Source of the DNA: Deltaproteobacteria bacterium
GTDB lineage: Bacteria > Desulfobacterota > WTBG01 > CAIYCZ01 > CAIRTM01
NCBI GenBank assembly: GCA_016875025.1
Contig: VGSH01000024.1
Span: 1-32,515 of the forward strand
Direction of reading: 5' to 3'
Length of the DNA stretch: 32,515 nt
Part shown: positions 31,723 to 32,515 of the stretch, piece by piece
How the letters are laid out: the number at the start of each line of letters is the position of its first letter
Position numbering within the stretch: the stretch's first letter is position 1
Notes under the pieces: model-generated
What the model was told of the DNA's origin: nothing
Seen by the model: only the letters and a program-made list of their open reading frames with translations
Database searches by the model: none
Program-made: the position numbers and the translations under genes

Positions 31723-32515
31723 ATGCCCGCCCGCAAAGCTTTCACCCCGATCTGGCGTTTTTTAATTTCCCTGCGGCTAACCCTTGTTCTGCTCTTTATT
31801 CTTGCGGGCGCCTGCATCATCGGTACCGTTGTTCCCCAGAAAGCAGTTCAGGCCGACTATGTCAGGCTGTTCGGGGAGACCGGCTTTCGTCTGATTACGG
31901 CATGCCGTTTTGACGATCTGTTCGGCTCCTGGTGGTTTCAGGCAGCAATGGGTTTTTTCAGCCTGAACCTGATCTGCTGCACGCTGCACCGTATCCCGCG
32001 CATCTGGCGTGCACTGCGCAGCAACCGGGAATTGCCCGATTCCGCCGCACTCGAGGCCCTGAGCTGCTGCCGCACGGCCCGTCTTGAGAGTTTTGACGCC
32101 GGCCGCGAGGAGCAGTTCGCGCGCGCGCTGAGCGCGAAATTCAGCCGCCCTGTACTCCATCGGCAGGGCGATAGCGTTACGCTGTATACTGAAAAGGGAC
32201 GCTGGTCGAGGCTGGGGTTTTTGTTCACCCATACGGCCATTCTTCTGATCATGGGTGGTGCGCTTCTGGGCAATCTGGGCTTTAAGGGTTTCATGCAGCT
32301 CTATGAAGGTGAGCAGTCGGATATCGTGTTTTTACGCGACGCTCAGGGTACCGAGCGGCTCGATTTTGTCCTGCGCTGCAATGCATTCGAGGTTTCGTTT
32401 TATGAAAACACCGGCCGGCCCAAATCCTACGTCAGCAGCCTGACCGTCATTGAAAATGGCCATGAGGTACTAACGAAGCAGATCAGGGTTAATGATCCGC
32501 TGATTTATAAGGGTA
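31723..32515 (+). CDS. resB: ResB-type cytochrome c biogenesis protein (Ccs1), partial at window end
   Basis: The frame is open from ATG 31723 to the last base, 264 codons. The N-terminus has membrane helices at about residues 14-36 (LRLTLVLLFILAGACIIGT), about 67-85 and 168-185 (TAILLIMGGALLG). Between them lies a charged cytoplasmic loop, and a soluble periplasmic region follows. The region LQRCNAFEV-like (VLRCNAFEVSFYENTGRPKS), then LTVIENG and KQIRVNDPLIYKG, is the classic ResB signature. Together with a CcsA/ResC partner it delivers and attaches haem to cytochromes c (system II). AGGA lies about 11 nt before the ATG. The stop and partner lie beyond the window. Confidence 0.95.
   Translation, partial: MPARKAFTPIWRFLISLRLTLVLLFILAGACIIGTVVPQKAVQADYVRLFGETGFRLITACRFDDLFGSWWFQAAMGFFSLNLICCTLHRIPRIWRALRSNRELPDSAALEALSCCRTARLESFDAGREEQFARALSAKFSRPVLHRQGDSVTLYTEKGRWSRLGFLFTHTAILLIMGGALLGNLGFKGFMQLYEGEQSDIVFLRDAQGTERLDFVLRCNAFEVSFYENTGRPKSYVSSLTVIENGHEVLTKQIRVNDPLIYKG

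Overview
The window is about 32.5 kb of bacterial chromosome from an unidentified Gram-negative organism. It encodes lipoproteins with lipoboxes, Sec signal peptides, a ResB-type cytochrome c biogenesis protein, a prenyl-FMN (UbiX) module and a CaiB/BaiF CoA-transferase, which together hint at an anaerobic or respiratory lifestyle. Most genes are moderately GC-rich and use ATG starts with clear AGGAGG-like ribosome binding sites. The taxon cannot be fixed from the sequence. Desulfobacterota or a PVC-type lineage would fit, but this is only a guess.

Positions 1-5600 look like accessory DNA. An AT-rich orphan gene (107-1261) is followed by a two-gene operon of unknown membrane proteins (1476-3444), a run of long hairpins, a small two-helix membrane protein, a BrnT-like toxin/CopG-type antitoxin pair (4215-4765), a tandem hairpin repeat, a REP-like palindrome and an ORF6N-domain protein.

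Positions 5861-13100 are housekeeping. aroK and aroC (minus strand) are separated by a 124-bp palindromic element. Divergently, a pyrR-pyrB-pyrC operon carries a textbook transcription attenuator in its leader. Class I fructose-1,6-bisphosphatase and a Nif3-like protein (both minus) follow. From 13098 to 18450 lie an AI-2E-family transporter, a PilZ protein, a secreted cysteine-rich repeat protein, tRNA-Ala(GGC), a branched-chain aminotransferase and a YciO/YrdC-family protein.

Positions 18514-24573 are a minus-strand cell-surface glycan operon, transcribed as CapK/PaaK-like adenylate-forming enzyme, DegT-family aminotransferase, methyltransferase, family-2 glycosyltransferase and GT-C membrane transferase. 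A Rho factor without the usual N-terminal helical domain follows (24783-25886). Next come a CaiB/BaiF CoA-transferase and, divergently, a MoaD/ThiS-like - LpdD-like - UbiX operon that makes prenylated FMN; no UbiD decarboxylase is present. The window ends with a small lipoprotein, an NSS sodium symporter, a lipoprotein MsrB-MsrA fusion lacking the zinc cysteines of MsrB, and the 5' part of resB, cut by the window edge.

The most notable items are the MoaD-like/LpdD/UbiX operon, in which the ubiquitin-like protein carries an eight-residue tail after its GlyGly; the uncharacterised membrane pair at 1476-3444; the symmetric 124-bp element between aroK and aroC; the short Rho; and the toxin-antitoxin promoter, whose predicted start site falls on the toxin start codon.
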